Source of the DNA: Schauerella fraxinea
GTDB lineage: Bacteria; Pseudomonadota; Gammaproteobacteria; Burkholderiales; Burkholderiaceae_B
Assembly (NCBI GenBank): GCA_030849945.1
Contig: JAVDKK010000001.1
Location: 186,001 to 250,000, forward strand
Length of the DNA: 64,000 nt
Reading direction: 5' to 3'
The position numbers were made by a program, and so were the translations under genes. Numbering within the stretch: the stretch's first letter is position 1; each line of letters opens with the position of its first letter. Shown here in pieces: positions 17,413 to 25,812 of the stretch. The notes under the pieces are model-generated. The model was given only the letters and a program-made list of their open reading frames with translations, had not been told where the DNA came from and made no database searches.

Positions 17413-18708
17413 ATGCCTATGCTGTCATCCCCCGTGCTGCGCCCCCGCCACACCGCGCTTGCGCTGGCGTTCTGTCTCTCGATGGGTGCCGCCCATGCCG
17501 CGCCGGTCGCCCAGGTGCATGATGCGGCCCAAGCGCAGCAACAGGGCGTGTTGGACACGATGCGCGATCTCGTCAATATCGAATCCGGCAGCAAAGACCC
17601 GGAAGGCGTGGCCAAGATAGCAGCGCTGGTGGCGGAACGTTTGCAGCAGCAAGGCGGAAAAGTCGAGATCATCACGCCCACCGATATCTTCCGCATGGAC
17701 GATACGCCTGAGAAGATCGGCCCGATGGTGCACGCCGAATTCACCGGCACGGGTACCAAGAAGATCATGCTGATCGCGCATATGGATACCGTGTATCTGC
17801 CCGGCATGCTCAAGGATCAGCCGTATCGGGTCGAGGGCGATAAGGCATATGGCCTGGGCATCGCCGACGACAAGCAAGGCGTGGCGCTCATCATCAATAC
17901 GGTGGCCATCCTGCAAAAGCTCGGCGTAAAGGATTACGGCACGCTCACCGTGCTGATCAACGGCGACGAAGAAATCAGCTCGCCCGGCGCGCGCAGCACC
18001 ATTACGCGGCTGGGTGCCGAACAAGATGCGGTGTTGTCGTTCGAAGGCGGCGGTGCCAAGGGCGATCTGCGCCTGGCCACCAGCGGCATCGGATCGGCTT
18101 ATCTCACGGTGCAAGGCCGCACCTCACATGCCGGTTCGCGCCCTGAAGGCGGTGTGAACGCCCTGTACGAACTTGCGCATCAAGTGCTGCAGATGGACGA
18201 CCTGTCGCAAAACGACGCCGGCTTGAAGCTCAATTGGACCGTGGCGCAGGCCGGCACCAACCGCAATGTGATTCCCGGCCAAGCCACCGCGCAAGCCGAT
18301 GCCCGCGCGCTGAAGGTGTCGGACTTCGACGCACTGGAAGCGGCTATGCGCGAACGCATTCAAAAGAAGCTGCTGCCTGAATCCAAGGTTGACTTGAAGT
18401 TCGAGGTGCGCCGCCCGCCCCTGCAGGCCACCGATGCCTCGCGCGCGCTCGCCGCCCACGGCAAAACGATTTACGACGAACTCGGGTTGCCCATGAACGT
18501 GCTCGATCGCGCCACCGGCGGCGGCACCGACGCGGCGTTCGCCGGCCTGAAATCCAAGGGCGCCGTGATCGAAGGCTTCGGCTTGAGCGGCTTCGGTGCG
18601 CATTCCAACGACGCCGAATATGTACTCACCAATACCATCGTGCCGCGCCTGTATCTGGCCACCCGCATGATCATGGATGTGTCGCAAGGCAAAGCCGCCT
18701 CGAAATAA
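17413..18708 (+). CDS. Secreted M20 metallopeptidase (glutamate carboxypeptidase/CPG2-like)
   Basis: 431 aa with a signal peptide ending GAAHAAPVA near residue 31. The two-zinc site of M20 peptidases is complete: HMDTVY near residue 120, the bridging Asp in GLGIADDKQG, the catalytic Glu pair in NGDEEISSPGA, and the last His in GFGAHSNDAEYV. A dimerisation domain with GRTSHAGSRPEGG is inserted in the middle. Pseudomonas carboxypeptidase G2 has the same architecture and removes C-terminal glutamate from folates and peptides; this protein is probably a periplasmic scavenging enzyme. The ATG at 17413 or 17419 is the start; neither has a strong ribosome binding site. Confidence 0.88.
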   Translation: MPMLSSPVLRPRHTALALAFCLSMGAAHAAPVAQVHDAAQAQQQGVLDTMRDLVNIESGSKDPEGVAKIAALVAERLQQQGGKVEIITPTDIFRMDDTPEKIGPMVHAEFTGTGTKKIMLIAHMDTVYLPGMLKDQPYRVEGDKAYGLGIADDKQGVALIINTVAILQKLGVKDYGTLTVLINGDEEISSPGARSTITRLGAEQDAVLSFEGGGAKGDLRLATSGIGSAYLTVQGRTSHAGSRPEGGVNALYELAHQVLQMDDLSQNDAGLKLNWTVAQAGTNRNVIPGQATAQADARALKVSDFDALEAAMRERIQKKLLPESKVDLKFEVRRPPLQATDASRALAAHGKTIYDELGLPMNVLDRATGGGTDAAFAGLKSKGAVIEGFGLSGFGAHSNDAEYVLTNTIVPRLYLATRMIMDVSQGKAASK

Positions 18709-18921
18709 GGCTTCGGCACTCGGCCGGGCATTCACGCGGCTGCACACACCACGACGGCGTTGCATGCACGGGCGACAGCCCGGCACGCCCGTTTACCGCC
18801 GCACTCGGCCCGCTCCCGACGGGCCGGGTTTATTTGGGGTGTACGGAACTTTCTCCAGCACCGACAATCTGCTTATTCGAGATCACGCTTCGCATCCTGC
18901 CGAGCATAAGGAACTGGATAG

Positions 18922-19482
18922 ATGAGCACGACACCTTCTTCAACCTGGACGGACAATTCGCATCGCTACGGCGCCGTCAGCCGGGTGTTTCACTGGACGA
19001 TGGCGGCCTTGTTCGCCTGGCAGTTCACCAGTGCGCTGCTGCATGCCTTCGCCAGCGATACGCCGATCGAACGTTTTTTCTGGTCGACCCACGGCACCAA
19101 CGGCTTCTGTTTGATGGTGCTGGTGCTGCTGCGTGGCGCCTGGGGGTTGAGCAACCTGAAGCGCCGTCCCGCCCACCAGCCCGGCCCGCTCGGCCGCTTT
19201 GCCGCCGCCGGTCATCTGCTGCTGTACGCACTGATGATCGTCGTGCCCTTCCTGGCACTGCTGCGCGCGTATGGGCGCGGCCGGGGTTTCGCACCGTTCG
19301 GCATCCAGGTGTTTGAGGCGACGGGTCAGCAGAACCCGGCATTGATCGCCCCCGCCAGCGCCGTGCATGGTTTGCTGGGATGGACATTGCTGGCGCTGAT
19401 CGTGGGCCACATCGCCATGGTCATCATGCATCGCGTGGTCTGGAAAGACGACATCCTGAGCCGCATGGCGGGACGCGCATAA
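18922..19482 (+). CDS. Cytochrome b561 family di-haem membrane protein
   Basis: 186 aa with four hydrophobic segments (about 22-42, 60-75, 95-115 and 145-170). The conserved haem-ligand histidines His24 (RVFHWTMA), His57 (STHGTNG), His149 (AVHGLLGW) and His163 (VGHIAMV) are present. Members of this prokaryotic b561 group pass electrons between quinols and periplasmic acceptors or superoxide. AAGGA stands about 10 bp before the ATG. It is a single-gene unit between the M20 peptidase and the transglycosylase; nothing ties it to them. Confidence 0.88.
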   Translation: MSTTPSSTWTDNSHRYGAVSRVFHWTMAALFAWQFTSALLHAFASDTPIERFFWSTHGTNGFCLMVLVLLRGAWGLSNLKRRPAHQPGPLGRFAAAGHLLLYALMIVVPFLALLRAYGRGRGFAPFGIQVFEATGQQNPALIAPASAVHGLLGWTLLALIVGHIAMVIMHRVVWKDDILSRMAGRA

Positions 19483-19602
19483 CCGCTTCACGCCCAGGTC
19501 GTCATCGATAAGGCTTAGGCCGCATGCCGGAGCGACGGCAGCGGCAATTGCGGCCACCATACGTCTGACAGGTTCCCTCACAACCACAGGCGGCAGGACT
19601 CG

Positions 19603-20298
19603 ATGACTCCACGAATCCCTACCTGGCGGGTTGCTTTGGCATTGCTGCTCGGTGCGACGATCGTTCCGGTCGCCCACGCCAACGACACTTACCGCTACAA
19701 AGATCCCTTCGGCCGCTGGCGCACGATGATTGTGCCCACCGGCATGGCCAAACACTACAAGTCGGCGCAGGTGCGCGCGGCTGCCCGCTTGGGCACGACC
19801 GACCGCTGCTCGGCCTGCGGCGCGGGTGGACTCGTCGACAGCCCGGAGGCGACCGCTGCCCGGATGGCGCAGTTGCAAGCCCATCCCGGTCTGGCCGGCT
19901 TTCACAATGTGATCGGTCAGGCGTCCAAAGACTCGGGCGTCGATCGCGCCTTGATCAGCGCCGTCATCGCCATCGAATCCGGCTTTCGCAAGGATGCCCG
20001 CTCGCCCAAGGGCGCCCTGGGGCTGATGCAATTGATGCCCGGCACTGCCGTGGCACTGATCAACGCCCGCGACATCCAGACCGCCCTGCTCGATCCGGCG
20101 ACCAATGTGGGTGCGGGCGCACGGCACCTTCGGCGCCTGCTCGATCAATATCCCGGCCGCATGGATCTGGCGCTTGCCGCCTACAACGCCGGCGAAGGCG
20201 CGGTGGCCCGCTACGACGGCATTCCCCCTTATGCCGAAACGCAGGCCTATGTGCGCAATGTGACCGCGCTCTACCGCTCCTACGTCGTCCTGAAATAA
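19603..20298 (+). CDS. Periplasmic lytic transglycosylase (SLT domain)
   Basis: 231 aa with a signal peptide ending PVAHAN near residue 27. The SLT domain (about 100-225) has the catalytic Glu125 in VIAIESGFRKDARSPKGALGLMQLMP and the closing AYNAGEGAVARYDGIPPYAETQAYV. Before it, a short Cys pair CSAC may form a disulfide. Such proteins cut the glycan strands of peptidoglycan, leaving 1,6-anhydro ends. It is shorter than Slt70 and close to the MltE/Slt-like small type. It stands alone, upstream of the ABC importer operon. Confidence 0.9.
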   Translation: MTPRIPTWRVALALLLGATIVPVAHANDTYRYKDPFGRWRTMIVPTGMAKHYKSAQVRAAARLGTTDRCSACGAGGLVDSPEATAARMAQLQAHPGLAGFHNVIGQASKDSGVDRALISAVIAIESGFRKDARSPKGALGLMQLMPGTAVALINARDIQTALLDPATNVGAGARHLRRLLDQYPGRMDLALAAYNAGEGAVARYDGIPPYAETQAYVRNVTALYRSYVVLK

Positions 20299-20388
20299 CG
20301 CCTCTCCGCACGCGGCGCCATCGTCGCGTAATCCCTAATGCCCCAACCATTGCGGGCTTTGCGCCGTCCGCATACCATGACTCACCGT

Positions 20389-20418
20389 ATACATAATCCT
20401 GGATCCAATCCAGTGTAT
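20389..20418. promoter_or_regulatory. Nested inverted repeat upstream of the ABC importer operon
   Basis: An inner perfect repeat CTGGAT-CCA-ATCCAG (20399-20413) sits inside outer arms ATACA (20389-20393) and TGTAT (20414-20418). The TGGATCCA core resembles sites of FadR/FCD-type GntR regulators. It lies 70 bp upstream of the first importer gene. No regulator gene is adjacent. Confidence 0.5.
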
Positions 20419-20485
20419 TCGAGGTAGCGCGCAACCGTAGCTGCCCACCCGGTCGAGACATGGGCATCTTCTAGGGGAAGTTGGC

Positions 20486-21253
20486 GTGCTGGATATCAAG
20501 GACTTGCGCGTGGGGTTCAGCGGCGTGCGCGTACTCAATGGCGCGTCGTTCGCGGTCCGCGGCAATACGATTACCGGATTGATCGGGCCCAATGGCGCCG
20601 GCAAGACCACACTCTTCAACTGCGTCACCGGCCTCTTGCCCACGATGCAGGGCGACATCGTTTTCGACGGTGCGCCGATCGCCGGCCTCGCTCCCGAACG
20701 CATCACGCAAGCGGGTCTGGTGCGCACTTTTCAGTTGGCCCGCGGCTTTCCCCGCATGTCGGTCTTCGAACACCTGATGCTTTACGGGACGCGCCAACCC
20801 GGCGAAAGCCTCTGGCCGGCGTACTTCAATTCGCGTGCGGCCGCGCGCCGCGAAGCCGAGTTGCAAGAGCGCGCCTGGCAGGTCGCCCGTCGCGTCAAAC
20901 TCGACCCTGTAATCGACAACCTCGCTACCGATATTTCCGGCGGCCAGAAGAAGCTGCTTGAGATCGGCCGTGCGCTGATGGCCGATCCCAAAATGATTTT
21001 GCTCGACGAACCCATGGCCGGCGTCAATCCCACGTTATCGCGCGATATCGCCGAACAACTCGCCTTGCTGCGTGACGAGGGCATGACCATTCTGCTGATC
21101 GAGCACGACCTGGAACTGGTGCGCATGATCTGCGATGAGGTCGTTGTGATGGCCGAAGGTGCTTTTCTCACGCGCGGCTCCTACGACGAAGTGGTTGCCG
21201 ATACGCGTGTGCAGGAAGCGTATCTGGGCCATCGGCACGCGGTGGCCCAATGA
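20486..21253 (+). CDS. livG: ABC importer ATP-binding protein, LivG type
   Basis: 255 aa NBD with Walker A GPNGAGKTT (about 33-41), Q-loop in LVRTFQLARGFP, signature DISGGQKKLLEIGRALM, Walker B MILLDEP and H-loop LLIEHD. The long insert after the Q-loop is typical of LivG. It is the first gene of a five-gene set for a branched-chain amino acid/amide (HAAT) importer and energises uptake with LivF. The start is a GTG at 20486 with AGGGGAAG upstream. It overlaps livF by 4 bp. Confidence 0.92.
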   Translation: MLDIKDLRVGFSGVRVLNGASFAVRGNTITGLIGPNGAGKTTLFNCVTGLLPTMQGDIVFDGAPIAGLAPERITQAGLVRTFQLARGFPRMSVFEHLMLYGTRQPGESLWPAYFNSRAAARREAELQERAWQVARRVKLDPVIDNLATDISGGQKKLLEIGRALMADPKMILLDEPMAGVNPTLSRDIAEQLALLRDEGMTILLIEHDLELVRMICDEVVVMAEGAFLTRGSYDEVVADTRVQEAYLGHRHAVAQ

Positions 21254-21990
21254 GCGCCGAGCCCGTGTTCAAGGTTCGTAACCTGGCCGGCGGCTACGCC
21301 CCCGGCGAGCGCATCGTGAAGGGTGTGGATCTCGACATCGCGGCCGGCGAACTGGTGGTGGTGATCGGGCCCAACGGGGCCGGCAAATCCACGCTTCTGA
21401 AGTTGATCGCCGGATTGCTCAGCCTGGCGGACGGTACCGTCGAACTCAAGGGACAGCCGCTCGCCGAGCATTCGCCCATGGCGCGCGCGCGCGCCGGCGT
21501 GGGGTTCGTCCCGCAGGAGTACAACGTTTTCGCCGGCATGACGGTGCGCGAAAATCTCGAGATGGGTGCGTTTCTGGATGGCCGCGGCGCCGCCGCCAAG
21601 ATCGATGAAATGTACGCACGCTTTCCCATTCTGGGCACAAAGCGCCGCGCCTTGGCCGGCACGCTTTCCGGCGGTCAGCGACAGGTGGTCGCCATGGCGA
21701 TCGCGCTGATGGGCAAGCCCGATATCCTGCTGCTCGACGAGCCCTCCGCGGGCCTGTCACCGGTCGCGTGCGATGTGTTGTTCGACACCATCGGCGAACT
21801 CGCGCGCGGCGGACTCACGATTTTGATGATCGAACAGAATGCGCTGGCCGCCCTCGATATTGCCGATCGCGCAGTCGTGATGGTCAGCGGCGCGAAACGC
21901 GCCGATGGCGCTGCCGCAGACCTTGCGCGCGACCCCGAAACGCGCCGCCTCTTTTTGGGCGGCTCACCCGAACGCCCCGTCCACGCTTGA
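21250..21990 (+). CDS. livF: ABC importer ATP-binding protein, LivF type
   Basis: 246 aa NBD with Walker A GPNGAGKST, signature TLSGGQRQVVAMAIALM, Walker B ILLLDEPSAGLSP and H-loop MIEQN, all standard for LivF. It starts in an ATGA overlap with livG, implying coupled translation and equal amounts of the two ATPases. The receptor gene follows 19 bp later. Confidence 0.92.
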   Translation: MSAEPVFKVRNLAGGYAPGERIVKGVDLDIAAGELVVVIGPNGAGKSTLLKLIAGLLSLADGTVELKGQPLAEHSPMARARAGVGFVPQEYNVFAGMTVRENLEMGAFLDGRGAAAKIDEMYARFPILGTKRRALAGTLSGGQRQVVAMAIALMGKPDILLLDEPSAGLSPVACDVLFDTIGELARGGLTILMIEQNALAALDIADRAVVMVSGAKRADGAAADLARDPETRRLFLGGSPERPVHA

Positions 21991-22009
21991 TCGTCCCGAA
22001 GGATTCGCG

Positions 22010-23218
22010 ATGCCGACCCATACGCCACGCCGCCGCTTTTTGAAGTTCTCCGCCTCCGGGCTCATGCTGGCCGCCCAACCGCTGGCGCTGCAGCGCGCAT
22101 TCGCCCAATCGGGCGACATCAGCATCGGTGCGCTGTCGCCGCTTTCCGGATCGGGCGCGCAGTACGGGCCGCCGATGCAAAAGGCAATCGCCGCAGTCAT
22201 CAAAGAGGTCAATGACGCCGGTGGCGTGCTGGGCAAACGGATCAACCTCATCACCGAAGACTGCCAGACCAACCCGGAAGCAGCGGTACGCGCGGCCCGC
22301 AAGTTGATCGATATCGATCATGTGTCGGCCATCATCGGCCTGTGGTCGTCGCCGGTGACGCAAGCCGCCGCACCATTGTGCTGGGAAAGCAAAACCGTCA
22401 TCGCCTGCGCATCGGGCGCCGACGGCCTGACGCTCTTGCCGCATCAGGGTTACCTCTTTCGCACGCAACCCACCACCACCTTGCAAGGGCGCAAGTTCGG
22501 CGAGTTCGCCTTGAGCCAGAACGCCAAGAAGCTGGTGTATCTGACGCCGCAGACGCCCTTCGTGCAGTCGATGACCGACAACATCACGAAGGCCATCGCA
22601 TCGGCCGGCGGTACCGTCACGACCATCGTCTATGAAGACAAGAAAGCCACGTACCGCAGCGAAGTGGACCGCGCCCTGGCCGGTAAACCCGACATGCTGA
22701 TCCTGGGCGGATATGTGGCCGACACCGCCGTGCTGGTCAAGGAAATCTATCGCGCCGGCTTCGAGGGCAAGATGGTGGCGTTTGCCTATGCCGTCAACAA
22801 ACAGCTGATCGACTCGGTGCCGAAGGAAACGGTGGAAGGCATTTTCACGATTGCGCCCTCACCCGCCGAAGGCAGCGGCGCCTATACGCATCTCAAGCAG
22901 CTCATCGGCCAAGACAATCCCGACCCCTACACCTGCCAGGCCTTCGATCACGCCAACCTCGTCACCATGGCGATGGCGATCGCCAAGAACGCGAGCGGCG
23001 AAGCGATCAAGAACGCGATGCGCAGTGTGGGCACGGCCGGCGGCGAGCCGGTGACCGGCGCCGTGGAAGGGATCAAGGCGATCGCGGCCGGCAAGACCAT
23101 CGATTATGTGGGGGCCAGCGGGCCCTGCAAATTCACCCCGATCGGCGATGTGGTGGACGCGCAATTCCGCTACGAACAAATCAAGGCCGGCAAGCAAACG
23201 CTGCTCAAGATCGCATGA
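22010..23218 (+). CDS. ABC importer substrate-binding protein, LivJ/LivK type
   Basis: 402 aa periplasmic receptor. The N-terminus carries a twin-arginine-like signal (PRRRFLKFSASGLML) with cleavage probably after AFA near residue 31. The Peripla_BP_6 domain starts ISIGALSPLSGSGAQYGPPMQKAI and includes the ligand-contact region LWSSPVTQAAAPLC. The ligand is probably a hydrophobic amino acid, urea, amide or aromatic acid; the sequence does not decide. It is placed between the ATPase genes and the permease genes, not first or last. ATG at 22010 chosen because the signal peptide begins there. Confidence 0.9.
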   Translation: MPTHTPRRRFLKFSASGLMLAAQPLALQRAFAQSGDISIGALSPLSGSGAQYGPPMQKAIAAVIKEVNDAGGVLGKRINLITEDCQTNPEAAVRAARKLIDIDHVSAIIGLWSSPVTQAAAPLCWESKTVIACASGADGLTLLPHQGYLFRTQPTTTLQGRKFGEFALSQNAKKLVYLTPQTPFVQSMTDNITKAIASAGGTVTTIVYEDKKATYRSEVDRALAGKPDMLILGGYVADTAVLVKEIYRAGFEGKMVAFAYAVNKQLIDSVPKETVEGIFTIAPSPAEGSGAYTHLKQLIGQDNPDPYTCQAFDHANLVTMAMAIAKNASGEAIKNAMRSVGTAGGEPVTGAVEGIKAIAAGKTIDYVGASGPCKFTPIGDVVDAQFRYEQIKAGKQTLLKIA

Positions 23219-23252
23219 CGGATCGCCGCGGCCACCTCAACCAGGAGCGCGT

Positions 23253-24122
23253 GTGAACGAGTTTTTGCAAGCGCTCGTCAACGGCGTGATCTCGGCCGGC
23301 GCCATCGCGTTGCCGGCCGTGGGCTTGTCGATGATGTACGCCGTCCTGCGGTTTCCGAACTTTGCCGTGGCCGGCATCGCCAGCCTGGGCGCCTACTTCG
23401 CCTATCTGGCCAACTTCCATCTCGGGTTGCCGGCGCTGGCCACGATCCCGATTGCCTTCGTCGGTGCGGGCATCGCGGGCGTACTGTGCGACTGGCTTTG
23501 CATGCGGCGACTGCGCGACAAGATGGGGCCGGACGGCATGCTCACGGTCGCCATCGTGTCGATCGCCGTCATGATCGCCATCGAGTCGGCACTGCGATTC
23601 ACGTTCGGCAACGAGCTGCGCAACTTCGATGTGCCGCTGATGCGCGACGTCACGATCGTCGGCATGCGCGTCAGTCCGCAGCAGCTGTCCAATCTGGGCA
23701 TCGCCGTCATCGTGACCGTTGCGTTGTTCGCGTACTTTCGCTTCACGCGCATGGGCAAAGCCATGCGCGCAGTGGCCGACAACCCCATGCTCGCGCGCTT
23801 GAAGGGCATCAACCCAAAAACGATCGCCGTGCTCACAATCTTCGTGGGCATGGGCTTGGCCGGCGTGGGCGGCACGTTACTGGGGATCGACACCAGCATC
23901 GACCCGCTCACCGGCACACGCTTTCTGCTGACGTTTTTTGCGGCCAGTGTGCTGGGTGGCCTGTCCAGCCCGGCCGGTGCGGTGATCGGCGCGGTCGTCA
24001 TCGGCGTGGCCGAAGAGGTGGCGCTGATCTGGCTGCCCAGCACCTATCGCAGCGCCATCGGTTTTCTGGCGATTTTTCTCTTTCTGACCTTCCGGCCGCA
24101 AGGCCTGATGGGTCAGCGTTGA
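23253..24122 (+). CDS. livH: ABC importer permease, LivH type
   Basis: 289 aa inner-membrane permease with about eight hydrophobic segments, starting at a GTG (23253) with AGGAG at 23243-23247. Typical LivH motifs are MGKAMRAVADNPMLARLKGIN, the cytoplasmic coupling loop that contacts the ATPases, and VLGGLSSPAGAVIGAVVIGVAEE. It pairs with LivM to form the channel. The livM gene follows after 13 bp. Confidence 0.9.
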   Translation: MNEFLQALVNGVISAGAIALPAVGLSMMYAVLRFPNFAVAGIASLGAYFAYLANFHLGLPALATIPIAFVGAGIAGVLCDWLCMRRLRDKMGPDGMLTVAIVSIAVMIAIESALRFTFGNELRNFDVPLMRDVTIVGMRVSPQQLSNLGIAVIVTVALFAYFRFTRMGKAMRAVADNPMLARLKGINPKTIAVLTIFVGMGLAGVGGTLLGIDTSIDPLTGTRFLLTFFAASVLGGLSSPAGAVIGAVVIGVAEEVALIWLPSTYRSAIGFLAIFLFLTFRPQGLMGQR

Positions 24123-24135
24123 TGGGGCGCTCACG

Positions 24136-25038
24136 ATGATTTCCTATCTTGCTTTCTCACTCACCCTGGCGGCCGTCTATTGCCTGATGGCCCTGGGGCT
24201 GACGGTGATCTGGGGATACACCGGCATGGTCAATCTCGGCATCGTCGGCTTCTTCGCCGTCGGGGCGTATGCGTCTGCCATCGTCACCACGCAACTGGGC
24301 TTGCCGATCTTCATCGGCTGGATCGCGGCCTCGATCGCCGCGGCGTTGGCCGGGGTGGTGCTTACCTATGCCACTCGAGGGCTGCGGGGCGATTACCTCG
24401 CCATCGTCACGCTGGGATTTGCCGAAACGGTGCGTCTGGTGGCGCTCAACGAACAGTGGCTCACGCGCGGCGCCGAAGGTATCTCCGGTATTCCCGGGCC
24501 ATTCAAGGCGCAGTTGGGGAGCGCGTTCAACATCGCCTATTTGATCGTGGCGTGGGTGATTGCCGGGTACGCCGCCTGGTCGCTGGCGCGGCTGGACAAG
24601 AGCCCGTTTGGCCGCGTACTGCGCGCCATCCGCGACGACGATCTGGTGGCGCGTGTGGCCGGCAAGAATGTCGTGCGCTTCAAGCTCATTGCGTTTGCGA
24701 TCGGCTCGGCACTGGCCGGATTGGCGGGTGCCCTGTACGCGCATTTCACGTCGTACTTCGCACCCGATATCATCGCGCCGCTGTTGACCATCTACGTGTT
24801 TCTCGCGGCCACCGCGGGCGGCAATACCCGCCCGATGGGCGCAATCGTGGGCTCCCTGGTCGTCATGCTGCTGCTTGAGGGCAGCCGCATCTTCACCACC
24901 GCCGCCCTGGGGCTGCCCGCTGTGCAAGCTGCTGCGCTGCGCGATTTCATCATCGCGGCCGCCCTTATCGTGATTCTGCAATTGCGGCCCAAAGGGTTGC
25001 TGCCCGAACGCATCCGGCCCGCGCCGCGCGCGAAATAG
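24136..25038 (+). CDS. livM: ABC importer permease, LivM type
   Basis: 300 aa with about nine hydrophobic segments. It begins MISYLAFSLTLAAVYCLMALGLTVIWGYTGMVNLGI and has the LivM coupling loop SPFGRVLRAIRDDDLVARVAGKN. It ends the five-gene operon; a hairpin lies 20 bp after the stop. Together with the upstream genes it makes a complete high-affinity importer. Confidence 0.9.
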   Translation: MISYLAFSLTLAAVYCLMALGLTVIWGYTGMVNLGIVGFFAVGAYASAIVTTQLGLPIFIGWIAASIAAALAGVVLTYATRGLRGDYLAIVTLGFAETVRLVALNEQWLTRGAEGISGIPGPFKAQLGSAFNIAYLIVAWVIAGYAAWSLARLDKSPFGRVLRAIRDDDLVARVAGKNVVRFKLIAFAIGSALAGLAGALYAHFTSYFAPDIIAPLLTIYVFLAATAGGNTRPMGAIVGSLVVMLLLEGSRIFTTAALGLPAVQAAALRDFIIAAALIVILQLRPKGLLPERIRPAPRAK

Positions 25039-25057
25039 CCTGATCGAATCGACCGGG

Positions 25058-25074
25058 GCCAGCGAACCGCTGGC
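25058..25074 (+). terminator. Probable terminator hairpin of the ABC importer operon
   Basis: Perfect 7-bp stem GCCAGCG-AAC-CGCTGGC followed by GTTCATTGT; the T tract is weak. Confidence 0.45.
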
Positions 25075-25202
25075 GTTCATTGTCCAACCCACAACGGATG
25101 GCGACCGGCTCGCGACCCTGTTAGGATAGCGCCCGCAACGCTTACATGTGGCTTACGTTCGTGGCCACTGCGGGTTGCGTTCTATCTATTGGAGTGGGTT
25201 GT

Positions 25203-25652
25203 ATGTCGTTTTCGACGAAGTTTTTCGCAGGTCTGGTTCTCGCCGCTGCCGCACCGCTGGCCTCGGCCGCCGACACGTGTGCCATCGACGTGACGGGTAA
25301 TGACGCCCTGAAATTCAACACGGCGCAGATCACGGTTCCCGCCACCTGCAAGACGTTCACGATCAATCTGGCGCACATCGGCAAGATGCCCGCCGCCTCG
25401 ATGGGTCACAACGTCGTCATCACGAAGACGGCCGATCTGGATGCTGTGGCCAAAGACGGCGCTTCGGTGAAGCCCGACCACGTCAAAGCCGGCGACACGC
25501 GCGTCATCGCCTTCACGAAGGTGATCGGCGGCGGCGAAACGACCTCGGTCACGTTCGACACCAGCAAGCTCGAAGCCGGTGGCGACTACAGCTTTTTCTG
25601 CTCGTTTCCCGGTCACTGGATGATCATGAAGGGCAAGATCGTCAAGAGCTGA
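25203..25652 (+). CDS. azu: Azurin, periplasmic type-1 blue copper protein
   Basis: 149 aa precursor; signal peptide cleaved near residue 22 to give a mature protein of about 127 residues starting ADTCAIDVTGNDALKFNT. All copper ligands are visible: His69 in SMGHNVVI, and Cys133, His138 and Met142 in FFCSFPGHWMIM. The Cys26-Cys49 disulfide of azurins is also present. It carries electrons between cytochromes in the periplasm, often to nitrite reductase, though no denitrification gene is nearby. ATG at 25203 with GGAG about 10 bp upstream. It has its own terminator. Confidence 0.95.
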   Translation: MSFSTKFFAGLVLAAAAPLASAADTCAIDVTGNDALKFNTAQITVPATCKTFTINLAHIGKMPAASMGHNVVITKTADLDAVAKDGASVKPDHVKAGDTRVIAFTKVIGGGETTSVTFDTSKLEAGGDYSFFCSFPGHWMIMKGKIVKS

Positions 25653-25688
25653 TCGGTGGTCCGCGGCCTTCATGGCCGCGATCGCAAC

Positions 25689-25712
25689 GGGCCGCCTCAT
25701 GTGGCCCTTTTT
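25689..25712 (+). terminator. Rho-independent terminator of azurin
   Basis: GGGCC at 25689-25693 pairs with GGCCC at 25703-25707, followed by five T. It lies 37 bp after the azurin stop. Confidence 0.85.
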
Positions 25713-25749
25713 AATGCGCGCCCGATTTTGCCGTGTGCCGCAGACTTGT

Positions 25750-25768
25750 GGAAATGAGAATTGTTAGC
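25750..25768. promoter_or_regulatory. Candidate Fur box upstream of the macAB-type operon
   Basis: The 19 bases at 25750-25768 contain AATGAGAATTGTTAGC, which matches 12 of 16 positions of the Fur consensus core and 13 of 19 overall. It lies 45 bp upstream of the macA ATG in the only AT-rich patch of the region, where a promoter is expected. This suggests the exporter is repressed by iron. No other nearby gene has such a site that I can see. Confidence 0.55.
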
Positions 25769-25812
25769 AATAATGCGGCCTCATTAAAAGCTGAAACCGA
25801 GGTCGTGCCCGA

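Noticed and set aside
20486..25038. Urea-specific (urt) assignment of the five-gene ABC importer
   Set aside because: Urt operons are normally ordered with the receptor first and next to urease; neither holds here, so only the general branched-chain/amide type is claimed.
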